Shown here piece by piece: positions 44,806 to 53,866 of a stretch of DNA of 64,000 nt (within the stretch, counting starts at the first letter, position 1; each line of letters opens with the position of its first letter). The DNA is from Odoribacter sp. Z80. Lineage in GTDB: Bacteria > Bacteroidota > Bacteroidia > Bacteroidales > Marinifilaceae. The notes beneath the pieces are model-generated. The model was not told the origin of the DNA, searched no databases, and was given only the letters and a program-made list of their open reading frames with translations. The stretch covers positions 1-64,000 of the forward strand of contig NZ_QWEL01000010.1 of NCBI RefSeq assembly GCF_009935865.1, given 5' to 3'. A program made the position numbers and the translations under genes.

Positions 44806-45362
44806 CGCTTCATACCTTTATATAAGTTATCAATTTCTTTCTTGGGTACATACATAAAGTTACCTATCTGTCGGGTAGGGATAGAGTATTTGCGTATATG
44901 GAGATAAACTGTACTTTCATTCACAAGAAACTTCTCTGTAATCTCTCCAATGGTATAACAGTCTTTTGGTTCCAAACTATATAACTTGGCGATAGGCTTT
45001 GGCTTTGTGAGAGTTTTCTTTCGGAGCGGATAGAGTTTCATCAGTTCTTCTTTTGATAATAATGTTTGCCTTTCTCCGGCATTCACGCTTGGAATTGTAC
45101 CCTTACGAATCAAGCGATAAAGAGTTTCTTTGCTTATGCCAAACAAAGCGTATGCTTCAGAGACCGTGATATACTCTTTGGACTTGGGTATCTTCTTAAC
45201 CACTTCGTCTAACCTTTGCAATCTCTGTTCTTCATCCTTACGCCTTTTCCACGCAATTTTGGAACATTTGGGAGAGCAATACCACGATTCAATGGTTTTA
45301 GCCACAAAGGTCTCTCCACAAACCTTGCATTGACGTGTTATTTCAAATTTTGCTGCTGGCAT
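44802..45362 (-). CDS. Excisionase-like protein: zinc ribbon plus two helix-turn-helix units
   Basis: 186 residues. A short zinc-binding part (about 10-35: CKVCGETF, then WYCSPKC) is followed by two MerR-type winged helix units of the HTH_17/excisionase class (about 65-115: YITVSEAYALFGISKETLYRLIRKGTIP; about 130-182: CYTIGEITEKFLVNESTVYLHIRKYSIP). The doubled unit suggests internal duplication. It probably binds the element's own promoter or attachment site and steers integration or excision. The gene looks intact although its integrase is not. Repeated sequence upstream (45410-45439) may be its operator. Confidence 0.75.
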   Translation of the reverse strand: MPAAKFEITRQCKVCGETFVAKTIESWYCSPKCSKIAWKRRKDEEQRLQRLDEVVKKIPKSKEYITVSEAYALFGISKETLYRLIRKGTIPSVNAGERQTLLSKEELMKLYPLRKKTLTKPKPIAKLYSLEPKDCYTIGEITEKFLVNESTVYLHIRKYSIPTRQIGNFMYVPKKEIDNLYKGMKR

Positions 45363-45409
45363 AATTCACTTTTTACTTATATTTCTCATTCTCAATACCA
45401 ACATTTTTA

Positions 45410-45462
45410 TAAGTGTCACATTATCTACTTTTAAGTGTCGGTACAATTATGGTACAAATATA
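45410..45462 (-). promoter_or_regulatory. Promoter box and paired repeats upstream of the excisionase-like gene
   Basis: On the minus strand TATATTTG (45455-45462) fits the -7 consensus. On the plus strand TAAGTGTC occurs at 45410-45417 and 45432-45439, 22 bases apart (two helix turns), and GGTACAA also occurs twice between 45440 and 45458. Such paired sites suit binding by a two-unit helix-turn-helix protein. Confidence 0.5.
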
Positions 45463-45505
45463 CAATAAAAATCCGAATAACAAGCAAAGTCAAAGAAAGG
45501 TGATG

Positions 45506-45551
45506 TAAAAAAGAAATAGGGCATAACTCATTGAGCTACACCCTATATTTC
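45506..45551 (-). terminator. Terminator downstream of dnaK
   Basis: GAAATAGGG (45513-45521) and CCCTATATTTC (45541-45551) form a stem with a 2-base bulge. Read on the minus strand, after dnaK, the stem is followed by TTTTTT. It lies 30 bases past the dnaK stop. Confidence 0.65.
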
Positions 45552-45580
45552 TATCTATAATTATCGTTGTTTACCGATAC

Positions 45581-47500
45581 TTACTTCACTTCCTCGAAAT
45601 CAACATCAGTTACCTCCTGGTCCTTGCCTCCGTTGTTAGTCTGTCCGGCGTTCGGGTTGCCTTGCGGTCCTTGTTGTGTGCCGGCTTGCTGTTGTTGAGC
45701 CTGGGCGTTGTACATTTCCTGGGAGGCAGCCTGGAAGACATTGTTCAGTTTATCTATAGCGGCATTGATAGCAGCAACATCCTGATTTTTGTGAGCGTCT
45801 TTCAGTTCCTGGAGAGCAGATTCAATTGGTGCCTTTTTGTCGGCTGGCAGTTTGTCTCCGAATTCTTTCAACTGTTTTTCAGTCTGGAAAATCATAGAGT
45901 CTGCTTTGTTGATTGTATCTATTTTCTCTTTTTCTTGTTGGTCGGCAGCGGCATTGGCAGTAGCTTCATCTTTCATTCGTTTGATTTCTGCATCTGACAG
46001 ACCGGAAGAGGCTTCAATCCGGATAGATTGTTCTTTACCGGTAGCTTTGTCTTTGGCAGAAACGTTCAGGATGCCGTTGGCGTCGATGTCGAAGGTTACT
46101 TCAATCTGAGGAACTCCGCGCGGTGCTGGCGGTATGCTGTCGAGATGGAAACGGCCGATAGTCTTGTTGTCTTTTGCCATGGGACGTTCACCCTGGAGAA
46201 TATGAATTTCTACAGATGGCTGATTGTCCGCGGCAGTAGAGAATACCTCCGATTTTTTGGTCGGAATGGTAGTGTTGGCCTCAATCAGTTTGGTCATTAC
46301 TCCGCCTAAGGTTTCTATACCCAATGAGAGCGGTGTCACGTCCAGCAACAATACATCCTTTACTTCTCCGGTCAGAACACCGCCCTGGATAGCGGCGCCG
46401 ACAGCTACTACTTCGTCGGGGTTTACTCCTTTGGAAGGGGCTTTACCGAAAAATTCCTGAACTTTTTGCTGAACCGCCGGAATACGGGTAGAACCACCCA
46501 CCAGGATCACTTCATCGATGTCAGAAGCTTTCAGGTTTGCATCCTGCAATGCTTTTCGGCAAGGTTCAATGGTTGCCTGAATCAGACTGTCGCACAATTG
46601 TTCGAACTGGGCCCGGGTCAAGGTACGTACCAAGTGTTTTGGAATACCGTCAACCGGGAAGATATACGGTAAGTTGATTTCGGTAGAAGTGGAACTTGAT
46701 AATTCGATTTTTGCTTTTTCGGCTGCTTCTTTCAGGCGCTGGTGAGCCATCGGGTCTTTGCGGATGTCCACACCTTCGTCTTTTTGAAATTCATCTGCCA
46801 GCCAGTTGATGATTTTGTCATCGAAGTCATCACCTCCCAGGTGAGTATCGCCGTTGGTAGATTTTACCTCAAACACGCCGTCTCCGAGTTCCAGAATAGA
46901 AATATCGAAGGTACCGCCACCTAAGTCGAATACTGCAATCTTCTGGTCTTGTGATTTTTTATCCAGTCCGTATGCCAAAGCGGCAGCCGTCGGTTCGTTG
47001 ATAATACGTTTTACGTTTAGGCCTGCAATCTCACCGGCTTCTTTGGTTGCCTGACGCTGGGCATCGTTAAAGTAGGCAGGAACAGTGATTACCGCCTCGC
47101 TGACTTCCTGACCCAGGTAGTCTTCTGCCGTTTTCTTCATTTTCTGGAGAATCATGGCTGAGATTTCCTGCGGGGAATATTGACGGTTGTCAATTACTAC
47201 GCGGGGAGTATTGTTGTCACCTCTGACTACTTCATAAGCGACACGGTTAATTTCGTTTTGTACCTGGTCGAATGTTTCACCCATGAAACGTTTGATGGAA
47301 TATATAGTTTTTTTCGGATTGGTGATGGCCTGACGTTTAGCAGGGTCTCCGACTTTCCGTTCGCCGTTGTCTACAAATGCTACGATAGAAGGGGTGGTAC
47401 GCCGACCTTCGCTGTTTGGTATTACTACCGGTTCGTTACCTTCCATTACGGCAACGCATGAGTTGGTAGTTCCTAAGTCAATTCCAATTATTTTTCCCAT
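45581..47500 (-). CDS. dnaK: DnaK (Hsp70) chaperone
   Basis: 639 residues, the usual length. The ATPase domain starts [20 protein letters not shown] and includes [16 protein letters not shown] and [19 protein letters not shown]. The substrate domain follows the linker [19 protein letters not shown]. The lid ends in a Gln/Gly-rich stretch and the acidic end DVDFEEVK. DnaK refolds proteins together with DnaJ and GrpE, which are not encoded beside it here. It is a single-gene unit, divergent from the glycosyltransferase operon. Confidence 0.97.
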   Translation of the reverse strand: MGKIIGIDLGTTNSCVAVMEGNEPVVIPNSEGRRTTPSIVAFVDNGERKVGDPAKRQAITNPKKTIYSIKRFMGETFDQVQNEINRVAYEVVRGDNNTPRVVIDNRQYSPQEISAMILQKMKKTAEDYLGQEVSEAVITVPAYFNDAQRQATKEAGEIAGLNVKRIINEPTAAALAYGLDKKSQDQKIAVFDLGGGTFDISILELGDGVFEVKSTNGDTHLGGDDFDDKIINWLADEFQKDEGVDIRKDPMAHQRLKEAAEKAKIELSSSTSTEINLPYIFPVDGIPKHLVRTLTRAQFEQLCDSLIQATIEPCRKALQDANLKASDIDEVILVGGSTRIPAVQQKVQEFFGKAPSKGVNPDEVVAVGAAIQGGVLTGEVKDVLLLDVTPLSLGIETLGGVMTKLIEANTTIPTKKSEVFSTAADNQPSVEIHILQGERPMAKDNKTIGRFHLDSIPPAPRGVPQIEVTFDIDANGILNVSAKDKATGKEQSIRIEASSGLSDAEIKRMKDEATANAAADQQEKEKIDTINKADSMIFQTEKQLKEFGDKLPADKKAPIESALQELKDAHKNQDVAAINAAIDKLNNVFQAASQEMYNAQAQQQQAGTQQGPQGNPNAGQTNNGGKDQEVTDVDFEEVK

Positions 47501-47856
47501 AATTTAATTATTTTATTTACTTACTATTCAATTTTATTTGTTATTCGTTTTTGGTGGGTTTGAGGTTTTAGTTCAAATCCATTTATTTTTTATCAAATGG
47601 CGTGCCAGCGGAGGGAACAAGATTTTTTTTGTAAAAATGGCGGTTTTTTGTAAAAAACAAGAATGGTTATGACATGAAATCTGCCAGAACGTCAGTATCA
47701 GAAGATGGCGTAAAACGGGTGGGAACAACGGAGTCTTATATTTAGAAAGGAGAGTCATAATGGAAAGGATGGTTTGAAATATATATTCAATTATGTATCT
47801 TTGGCAAAAGATTCTTGTGGGAAACGGTGCGTGCCGGGGATTTAAGAAATGATAGA
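47501..47856. other. Divergent intergenic region between dnaK and the glycosyltransferase operon
   Basis: 356 bases with no gene. It contains the rightward promoter at 47773-47803, the 13-base direct repeat TTTTTTGTAAAAA at 47625-47637 and 47644-47656, and the near-palindrome ATCTGCCAGAA at 47679-47689. No CIRCE element was seen for dnaK, and no clear -7 box on the minus strand. Confidence 0.6.
47773..47803 (+). promoter_or_regulatory. Full Bacteroidota-type promoter for the glycosyltransferase operon
   Basis: TTTG at 47773-47776 and TATCTTTG at 47796-47803 are separated by 19 bases, matching the phylum consensus TTTG-N19-21-TAnnTTTG. The boxes end 53 bases before the ATG at 47857. Confidence 0.75.
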
Positions 47857-50800
47857 ATGGCAAAGATGACAAAAGATGAAATAAAGCAAACGGTGTGCGT
47901 GATGGCATACTCGGCCCAATGCAAAAATACGGATTATTTGGAAAAATTTCCGGACAATTGTGAAGTGCATGTGTTGGAAGGGAAAGTCACCCAGGCCCGG
48001 TTTGCAAAGGTCTTGTCGGATACTTCGGCTGAACTGATTCTATTGTTGGACCTGGACCGGCTGGATTTTTCTGCCGTCAAATCTTTGGTTTCTCTCTATA
48101 ACAGAGAATGTCTTCATCAGGAGGTGGGATATTGCAGTCATATTGCGGCAAAAACCTGGGGTGGAGCGGTTTACCGGAATTATGGGCAAGTGGAGGCTGA
48201 TGTATTGGTTTCTCCTTTTCTGATAGTTCACAGAAAGTGGATGGAACGAGCTTATGCCGGAGAAGACCTGGCCTCTTTTATAACCGCTGTTGCTTATTCT
48301 TTGCAACAGGTTGGAGGAGTAGTTTTTAAAGGGCTGCCTTATGCTTGCGGAGTAACCTCTCCTGTAAAAACTCAGTTTACCCGGAAGCTTTTAGGATTCC
48401 GGTATTTTTTCAGACTTCCTCTCCGGTATCTCACTTCCGGGGAATTTTTTAAGTCTTTTTTGAAGACAGAGGGCAAAATGAAACGGGATATGGTTTTCCG
48501 TTTTTTATTTGTGCTGTTTTCCTGCTTTTCTTTTTTTTATATGCCTTGGGTGAGTCGGGACTATGGAGTAACCGGAGATGAATTTGTGGACCACCGGCAT
48601 GTGGGGTATGTGTTGGATTACTTTGCTGAAGGAGATACTACGGCCTTGTATCAGCCGAAGACAGCTTTGCATTTGTATGGCAATTCGGTGCAGGTTGTTG
48701 CCGGAGCAATTTGCCGATGGTTTGACATAGACCAGTATCATGAAGTACGGCATATGATTGGAGGGATTGTAGGGGCTTTGGGTATACTGGTAGCCGGTTT
48801 AGCCGGTTTGCGCTGGGGGGGAGGGTTTTGTGGTTTGGTGACATTGCTGCTTATGTTTTTTACTCCCCGTTTTTTCGGGCATAGTATGAATAACCTAAAA
48901 GATATTCCTTTCGCTGTCGGTTACATGGTTGCCCTGTATTATACGATTCGTTTTTTTGACTATTTCCCTTATTTTAGGTTTCGTCATATTGTGGGTGTAG
49001 TGGCGGGAATTGCTTTGGCATTGGGAACCCGGTCCGGTGGCTTGATTCTCTATCCTATGTTTTTTATGTATGCCGGTTTGTTTTATATCCGGTATGTCGG
49101 GATAAAGGAATGCTATAAACTTCGGAAATATATGAATCTGACGGGACGCACCATCAGTGTGATGTTGTTTGTTGTGGTTGTCAGTTATCTGTTGGCTATT
49201 AGTTTGTGGCCTTTCGCTTTGCAGAAACCTTTTACCAATGTGTTGTATTCGTTGGAGAGGTTTACCAACTATAGTATCGGACTTCGTACTATTTTTGACG
49301 GTAAACAGATGATGTCCAATATGTTGCCTTGGGAATATGCTCCGAAATATTTATGTATAGGTATGCCGCTGGTGACCGTATCGGGTTTTTTCGGTTATAT
49401 CGTTTATCTGTTGTGGCGGAGGAAAGAGTTTTCCTTGATGGCTTATTTTTTCCTTTTTGCTGTTATTTTTCCGGTATTTTGGGTCGTTTATAAAAACTCG
49501 AATTTGTATGGCGGTATCCGTCATTTGTTGTTTGTTATGCCTCCGATGGTGGTTATTGCCGGCCGGTTTTGGACGCAAATGATAAACTCGACGAAAATAC
49601 CCTTGAAAATAGGGTGTACGGTTCTCTTTGTGGTCTTGTTCAGTCTGCCTGTAGCGCATGCTGTGAAGAACCATCCTAATGAATATGTGTATTTTAATGA
49701 ATTGGCGGGAGGGTTGAAAGGGGCTTATGGTAATTACGAGACCGATTATTATTTTAATTCTTTGAAGCAATCTGCCGACTGGTTTAAAAAGAACATTCTT
49801 CCGACTTTACCTGCGGACCGGAAAACTATAATCGTTACTCAGGGACCGTTGGATTATTATTTCCGGAAAGATACCAATATACAGGTGGTTTATACCCGTT
49901 ATTACGAGAAGCATGCCAAAGAGTGGGATTATGCTATTTTCGGGAATGTGTATATTAACCGTTTTCAGTTGCAGAACGGGCTTTTCCCTCCGGCAGGTAA
50001 TTTGTACTCTCCATTGGTTGACGGTTATCCGGTTTCTTGTGTCTTGCAGCGGCAATCCAAAGCGGGACTGGAAGGTTATCAGTTGGAGAAAGAAAAACAA
50101 CCTGGAAAAGCTTTGGAGGTTTTTGAGGAATATATACAAAATCATCAGGATGAAGAAGAAGTATGGGGGAGAATGGCAAAGTTGTATTATATGGTGGGAA
50201 ATATGGATAAAGGGAAAGAGGCTGTGGCCCGGGCTTTGCAATTACATCCTTCTCTGAATGAGGCTTTGTATATATCAGCTTTGATCAATCTGAATCTGAA
50301 AGATTACAATGCGGCTTTTGAGTCAGTAAATAAAATGCTGGCGGAAAATTCATCTTCCGTAGATGCTTATTTTTTACGTGCTACCATTTATTATTCTACT
50401 CATGATTATTCTGCTGCCATCCGGGATTTGAACAAAATCCTGTCTATTCGTCCTAAATATGACCGTGCTTTGGTATTGGCCGGGGATATTTTTAAGCAGA
50501 CGGGGAATTATACCCAGGCGGTGGCTATGTATCAAAAGGCTTTAAGGATTAAGAATGCGGTCAGCACCCAGGTGGCTATGGCCGATGCCTGGTGCAGGGC
50601 GGAGAAATACGATCAGGCGGAGGAAATATTGAAAGAGATGATACAGGTGCAGCCTTCTTATCTTCCTATTTATAAGGTAAAGCTCCGAATGTTCCTTCAG
50701 CAAAATAAACTGGCAGAGACTGCATTGTTGCTGAGACAGTTACAGCCTGTTCACCGGGATGCGGAATTGTTTGTATTGAGGGCTATGTATGCTGAAAGGA

Positions 50801-50892
50801 TCCAGGACCGGGAAACTATGCAGTGGGCTGTTGAACAGGCTCTGAAACTGGACCCGGGGAATGCCGAAGCTTTGAAGTTACAGAAAAAATAG
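47857..50892 (+). CDS. GT-C membrane glycosyltransferase with N-terminal GT2-like remnant and C-terminal TPR repeats
   Basis: 1011 residues from ATG 47857. The first about 190 look like a shortened GT2-type Rossmann fold (LILLLDLDRLDFSAVKSLV). Then about 11 membrane helices (about 210-600) form an ArnT/PMT-like GT-C core; the first periplasmic loop has SRDYGVTGDEFVDHRHVGY, with Asp and Glu where the catalytic acid of GT-C enzymes sits. The last about 300 residues are tetratricopeptide repeats (KALEVFEEYIQNHQDEEEVWGRMAKLYY onward). It should transfer a sugar from a polyprenyl-phosphate donor outside the membrane. The following methyltransferase and GT2 genes support this. Confidence 0.75.
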   Translation: MAKMTKDEIKQTVCVMAYSAQCKNTDYLEKFPDNCEVHVLEGKVTQARFAKVLSDTSAELILLLDLDRLDFSAVKSLVSLYNRECLHQEVGYCSHIAAKTWGGAVYRNYGQVEADVLVSPFLIVHRKWMERAYAGEDLASFITAVAYSLQQVGGVVFKGLPYACGVTSPVKTQFTRKLLGFRYFFRLPLRYLTSGEFFKSFLKTEGKMKRDMVFRFLFVLFSCFSFFYMPWVSRDYGVTGDEFVDHRHVGYVLDYFAEGDTTALYQPKTALHLYGNSVQVVAGAICRWFDIDQYHEVRHMIGGIVGALGILVAGLAGLRWGGGFCGLVTLLLMFFTPRFFGHSMNNLKDIPFAVGYMVALYYTIRFFDYFPYFRFRHIVGVVAGIALALGTRSGGLILYPMFFMYAGLFYIRYVGIKECYKLRKYMNLTGRTISVMLFVVVVSYLLAISLWPFALQKPFTNVLYSLERFTNYSIGLRTIFDGKQMMSNMLPWEYAPKYLCIGMPLVTVSGFFGYIVYLLWRRKEFSLMAYFFLFAVIFPVFWVVYKNSNLYGGIRHLLFVMPPMVVIAGRFWTQMINSTKIPLKIGCTVLFVVLFSLPVAHAVKNHPNEYVYFNELAGGLKGAYGNYETDYYFNSLKQSADWFKKNILPTLPADRKTIIVTQGPLDYYFRKDTNIQVVYTRYYEKHAKEWDYAIFGNVYINRFQLQNGLFPPAGNLYSPLVDGYPVSCVLQRQSKAGLEGYQLEKEKQPGKALEVFEEYIQNHQDEEEVWGRMAKLYYMVGNMDKGKEAVARALQLHPSLNEALYISALINLNLKDYNAAFESVNKMLAENSSSVDAYFLRATIYYSTHDYSAAIRDLNKILSIRPKYDRALVLAGDIFKQTGNYTQAVAMYQKALRIKNAVSTQVAMADAWCRAEKYDQAEEILKEMIQVQPSYLPIYKVKLRMFLQQNKLAETALLLRQLQPVHRDAELFVLRAMYAERIQDRETMQWAVEQALKLDPGNAEALKLQKK

Positions 50893-50895
50893 GAT

Positions 50896-51663
50896 ATGGA
50901 TCTGAAGGAAAGACATCGGATAGATTGTTTAAGCCGGCATCCCTGGGAGATATCCAGGGGAAAGGTGATTGCGGATATTCTCCGGGGAACGATAGATGGT
51001 GTTGCCAATATACTGGATATTGGTTGCGGGGATTTGTTTCTGGAAGAATGTTTGTCGCAGTATTATCCGGAGAGCTGCTTTTTTTGTGTGGATATAGCTT
51101 TTACGGAAGAGGAGGTTACGTTTTTAAATCAGAAACAGAAAAATATCAGCGTATATAATGATTTGAAGGCTTTTGCTGCTGAAAATCAGCAGGTGGATGT
51201 TATTCTGCTGCTTGATGTGTTGGAGCATATAGAAGACCCTTTGCTTTTTCTGAATCAATTGCTGGATTCTCCTTTTGTGACGAAAGATACGTATTTGCTG
51301 ATTACTGTTCCTGCCTTTCAGGGATTATATACTTCTCACGACCGTTTTTTAGGACATTACAGAAGGTATTGTTTAGGACAATTGAAAGACCTGTTGTGTA
51401 AAGTCCGGCTGGAAAACAGGCAATCCGGGTATTTTTATTTTACGTTGTTGCTGCCACGGTTTTTACAACGTCTCAAAGAAAAATGGATTTCGGAAGGTAA
51501 AGGAACAACAGGGTTAGTGGAATGGAAAGGTGGTAAAATGTTGACCGGGGTACTCTGCTGGGTTTTGACAATGGATTATCGTATTGGAAAATTCTTTCGC
51601 AAAATGGGTATCGGCTTGCCGGGATTATCAAATTATGTTTTATGCAAGAAAGAACCTGTATAG
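50896..51663 (+). CDS. SAM-dependent methyltransferase (class I)
   Basis: 255 residues. The nucleotide-binding motif ILDIGCGDLFLEECL lies near 39-53, and the acidic strand plus active loop VDVILLLDVLEHIEDPLLFLNQLL near 98-121, typical of the Methyltransf_11/23 group. The phrase LYTSHDRFLGHYRRY is common in methyltransferases of cell-surface polysaccharide loci. The substrate is unknown and may be a lipid-linked sugar or isoprenoid. It begins three bases after the GT-C gene and its end overlaps the GT2 gene by 22 bases, so the three form a tight operon. Confidence 0.85.
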   Translation: MDLKERHRIDCLSRHPWEISRGKVIADILRGTIDGVANILDIGCGDLFLEECLSQYYPESCFFCVDIAFTEEEVTFLNQKQKNISVYNDLKAFAAENQQVDVILLLDVLEHIEDPLLFLNQLLDSPFVTKDTYLLITVPAFQGLYTSHDRFLGHYRRYCLGQLKDLLCKVRLENRQSGYFYFTLLLPRFLQRLKEKWISEGKGTTGLVEWKGGKMLTGVLCWVLTMDYRIGKFFRKMGIGLPGLSNYVLCKKEPV

Positions 51664-52376
51664 TTATTCCTTGTTATAATGAATCGGAACGTTTTAAGAC
51701 GGACGCTTTTGTCCGTTTTTTGAAACGGGAGCCTGATATTGATTTTTGTTGTGTAAATGACGGCAGTACGGACGGAACCCGTGATATGATTGAGAGATTG
51801 AGTCGGGAGTTTCCCGGGAGAGTGTATGGTGTCAGTTATGAGTGTAACCGGGGTAAGGCAGAGGCTGTCAGAACCGGAGTCCTTCGGATGCTGGCTTTAA
51901 AACAATATCGGAGAATCGGTTTTGCTGACGCCGATCTGGCAACCCCATTGGAGGAAATCCGCAGGTTGGCGGATGTTTTGGAAAATGAGGAAAGGATAGG
52001 GATGGTAATGGGGTCCCGGATTCAACGGATGGGGGTGCAAATAGAGCGCCGTTTGCTTCGTCATTATATGGGGAGGCTGTTTGCGACTGTCATTGCGGTC
52101 TTGTTTCGTTTGAATGCTTATGATACCCAGTGCGGTGCTAAGATTTTCAGGTGTGATATGGCTGAGTTGGCCTTTGAAAGACCTTTTCTGTCGAAATGGC
52201 TGTTTGATGTGGAAATTTTGTTGAGAATCCGAAACAGCTATCCGGATTACAACAGCGTTATATGCGAGGTTCCTTTGAATGTCTGGCAAGAGCAGGGAGA
52301 CAGCCGGATTCGTTTTGTTCATCTTTGGAGCATGCCTGTACAATTGTGGAAAATGTATTTCAGGTATAAAATCTGA
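51642..52376 (+). CDS. GT2 glycosyltransferase, dolichyl/polyprenyl-phosphate sugar synthase type
   Basis: 244 residues. The GT-A fold starts CIVIPCYNESERFKTDAF and continues FCCVNDGSTDGTRDMIERL, then RGKAEAVRTGVLRML and IGFADADLATPLEEI, with the DxD-like ADADLATP that holds the metal and sugar nucleotide. MGSRIQRMG and DTQCGAKIFR match the polyprenyl-phosphate mannose/glucose synthases. No membrane anchor is present. It probably charges undecaprenyl phosphate with a sugar that the GT-C enzyme encoded first in the operon then uses. The identity of the sugar is open. Confidence 0.85.
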   Translation: MQERTCIVIPCYNESERFKTDAFVRFLKREPDIDFCCVNDGSTDGTRDMIERLSREFPGRVYGVSYECNRGKAEAVRTGVLRMLALKQYRRIGFADADLATPLEEIRRLADVLENEERIGMVMGSRIQRMGVQIERRLLRHYMGRLFATVIAVLFRLNAYDTQCGAKIFRCDMAELAFERPFLSKWLFDVEILLRIRNSYPDYNSVICEVPLNVWQEQGDSRIRFVHLWSMPVQLWKMYFRYKI

Positions 52377-52436
52377 AAATAGGGAAGAAAGGATAAAAGT
52401 AGTATTTATACCTAAATTCAGAAATTTAAAATGACT

Positions 52437-52444
52437 TATTTTTG
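52437..52444 (+). promoter_or_regulatory. Promoter -7 box of the cysteate synthase gene
   Basis: TATTTTTG fits TAnnTTTG and lies 28 bases before the GTG start at 52473. No good -33 box was found. Confidence 0.45.
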
Positions 52445-52472
52445 TAAACTATAAGTTGTAAATTGTACCGAA

Positions 52473-53765
52473 GTGAATACATTGGAAAAAACTGATTATA
52501 TTCTGGAATCCCGTTGTTGCGGAACAAAGTTTGTAGACGAGAAGTGGGAACTGGATTGTCCTAACCGGGATGGTGCGGCTTTGATTTTTGCCAATTACGC
52601 CAAGAAACAATTGGAAGTGAAGGAAAATCTGCCTGGTCTGTATAAATATTCGGATTGGTTGCCGGTTTGCAGAGTGCTGAAAGGGTCCGGTGCACCGGTC
52701 ACTTATAAAAGTGAAGGACTTGCCAGGGAATTCGGATTATCCAATTTGTATATTACGTTTAACGGATATTGGCCTGAGATAGGGGCTTGGATGGAAACAG
52801 GGGCTTTCAAAGAATGTGAGGCTTATTCCGTTTGTGCCCGGGTTAATGCGAACAGTGATAAGGTTATGGTGGTGGCTTCTGCCGGAAACACGGCCAGAGC
52901 TTTTGCCAGGGTATGCTCGGAAAATAAGATCCCACTGTTGTTGTGTGTTCCTGAAGATTGCCTGGAGGCTATGTGGTCTGCACAACCTTTGGATTCTTGT
53001 GTGAAATTAGTGGTTACTTCGAAAGGAAGTGATTATTTCGATGCGATTCACTTGTCCAATGTGGTTTGTGAATTGGAGCAGTTTTATCCGGAGGGTGGGG
53101 CGAAAAATGTAGCTCGCCGGGATGGGATGGGAACGACCGTATTGTCGGCAGTGACTACTATCGGCAGGATTCCGGATTATTATTTCCAGGCTGTCGGAAG
53201 CGGAACGGGTGCTATTGCTGCCTGGGAAGCCAATAAACGTTTTATTGCGGATGGCCGGTATGGAAATAATCTGATGAAATTAATGGTTTCTCAGAATATT
53301 CCGTTTACTCCGATGTATGATGCCTGGAAGGCCGGTTCGCGGAGTTTACTTCCAGTGGATGACGATGTTGCCCGTCGTCAGGCGGAAGTTATCAGTGCAA
53401 AGGTATTATCCAACCGTAAACCGCCTTATTCTTTAAAAGGAGGATTATTTGATGCTTTGACTGAAACCGGGGGGGATGTGTTTGCTGTAACGAATGAGGA
53501 GACGGCCTGGGCTTTGACATTGTTTGAAAAGGCGGAGGGTATTGATATTGAACCTGCTGCTGCCGTTGCGGTGGCTTCTTTAAAGCAAGCGATAGAACAA
53601 AAGGCGGTAGAAAAAGATGCGGTGATTATGCTGAATATTACAGGTGGGGGAATCGGTCGTTTTAAGAGTGAGCATGAATTGGTGTATAAGAAACCGGATT
53701 GTGTGTTTTCGGTTGATGAAGACCCTGAAATTATCCGTGAGACCGTTATGGGATTGTTTGTATGA
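52473..53765 (+). CDS. Cysteate synthase-like PLP enzyme (threonine synthase relative)
   Basis: 430 residues from GTG 52473. It is a fold-type II PLP enzyme with the likely PLP lysine at 113 (METGAFKECEA), a phosphate/PLP loop VVASAGNTARAF and the Gly-rich AVGSGTGAIAAWE. The phrases VTYKSEGLAREFGLSNLYI, FNGYWPEIGAW, EGGAKNVARRDGMGT and RKPPYSLKGGLFDAL agree closely with what is known of archaeal cysteate synthase, which makes L-cysteate from O-phosphoserine and sulfite, rather than with ordinary threonine synthase. In Bacteroidota cysteate is the head-group precursor of capnine-type sulfonolipids. The role is inferred from family; the partner acyltransferase is not in the window. Confidence 0.75.
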   Translation: MNTLEKTDYILESRCCGTKFVDEKWELDCPNRDGAALIFANYAKKQLEVKENLPGLYKYSDWLPVCRVLKGSGAPVTYKSEGLAREFGLSNLYITFNGYWPEIGAWMETGAFKECEAYSVCARVNANSDKVMVVASAGNTARAFARVCSENKIPLLLCVPEDCLEAMWSAQPLDSCVKLVVTSKGSDYFDAIHLSNVVCELEQFYPEGGAKNVARRDGMGTTVLSAVTTIGRIPDYYFQAVGSGTGAIAAWEANKRFIADGRYGNNLMKLMVSQNIPFTPMYDAWKAGSRSLLPVDDDVARRQAEVISAKVLSNRKPPYSLKGGLFDALTETGGDVFAVTNEETAWALTLFEKAEGIDIEPAAAVAVASLKQAIEQKAVEKDAVIMLNITGGGIGRFKSEHELVYKKPDCVFSVDEDPEIIRETVMGLFV

Positions 53766-53800
53766 TTACGGAATAGAAAGATATTTTTTACTTCTATGTA

Positions 53801-53833
53801 AAGTGCCGGAAATTTTTCCGGCACTTTTTTTTT
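53801..53833 (+). terminator. Rho-independent terminator after the cysteate synthase gene
   Basis: AAGTGCCGGAAA (53801-53812) pairs exactly with TTTCCGGCACTT (53815-53826), loop of two, followed by a run of eight more T. The gene on the other strand ends 34 bases further on, so the stem may serve both sides. Confidence 0.9.
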
Positions 53834-53866
53834 GTCAAGATGGAGTTCTGGTTGGCAGACGGATAA

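Noticed and set aside
45662-47461. Several open frames on the plus strand opposite dnaK
   Set aside because: They are the known antisense openness of dnaK coding sequence, with no start signals or family likeness.
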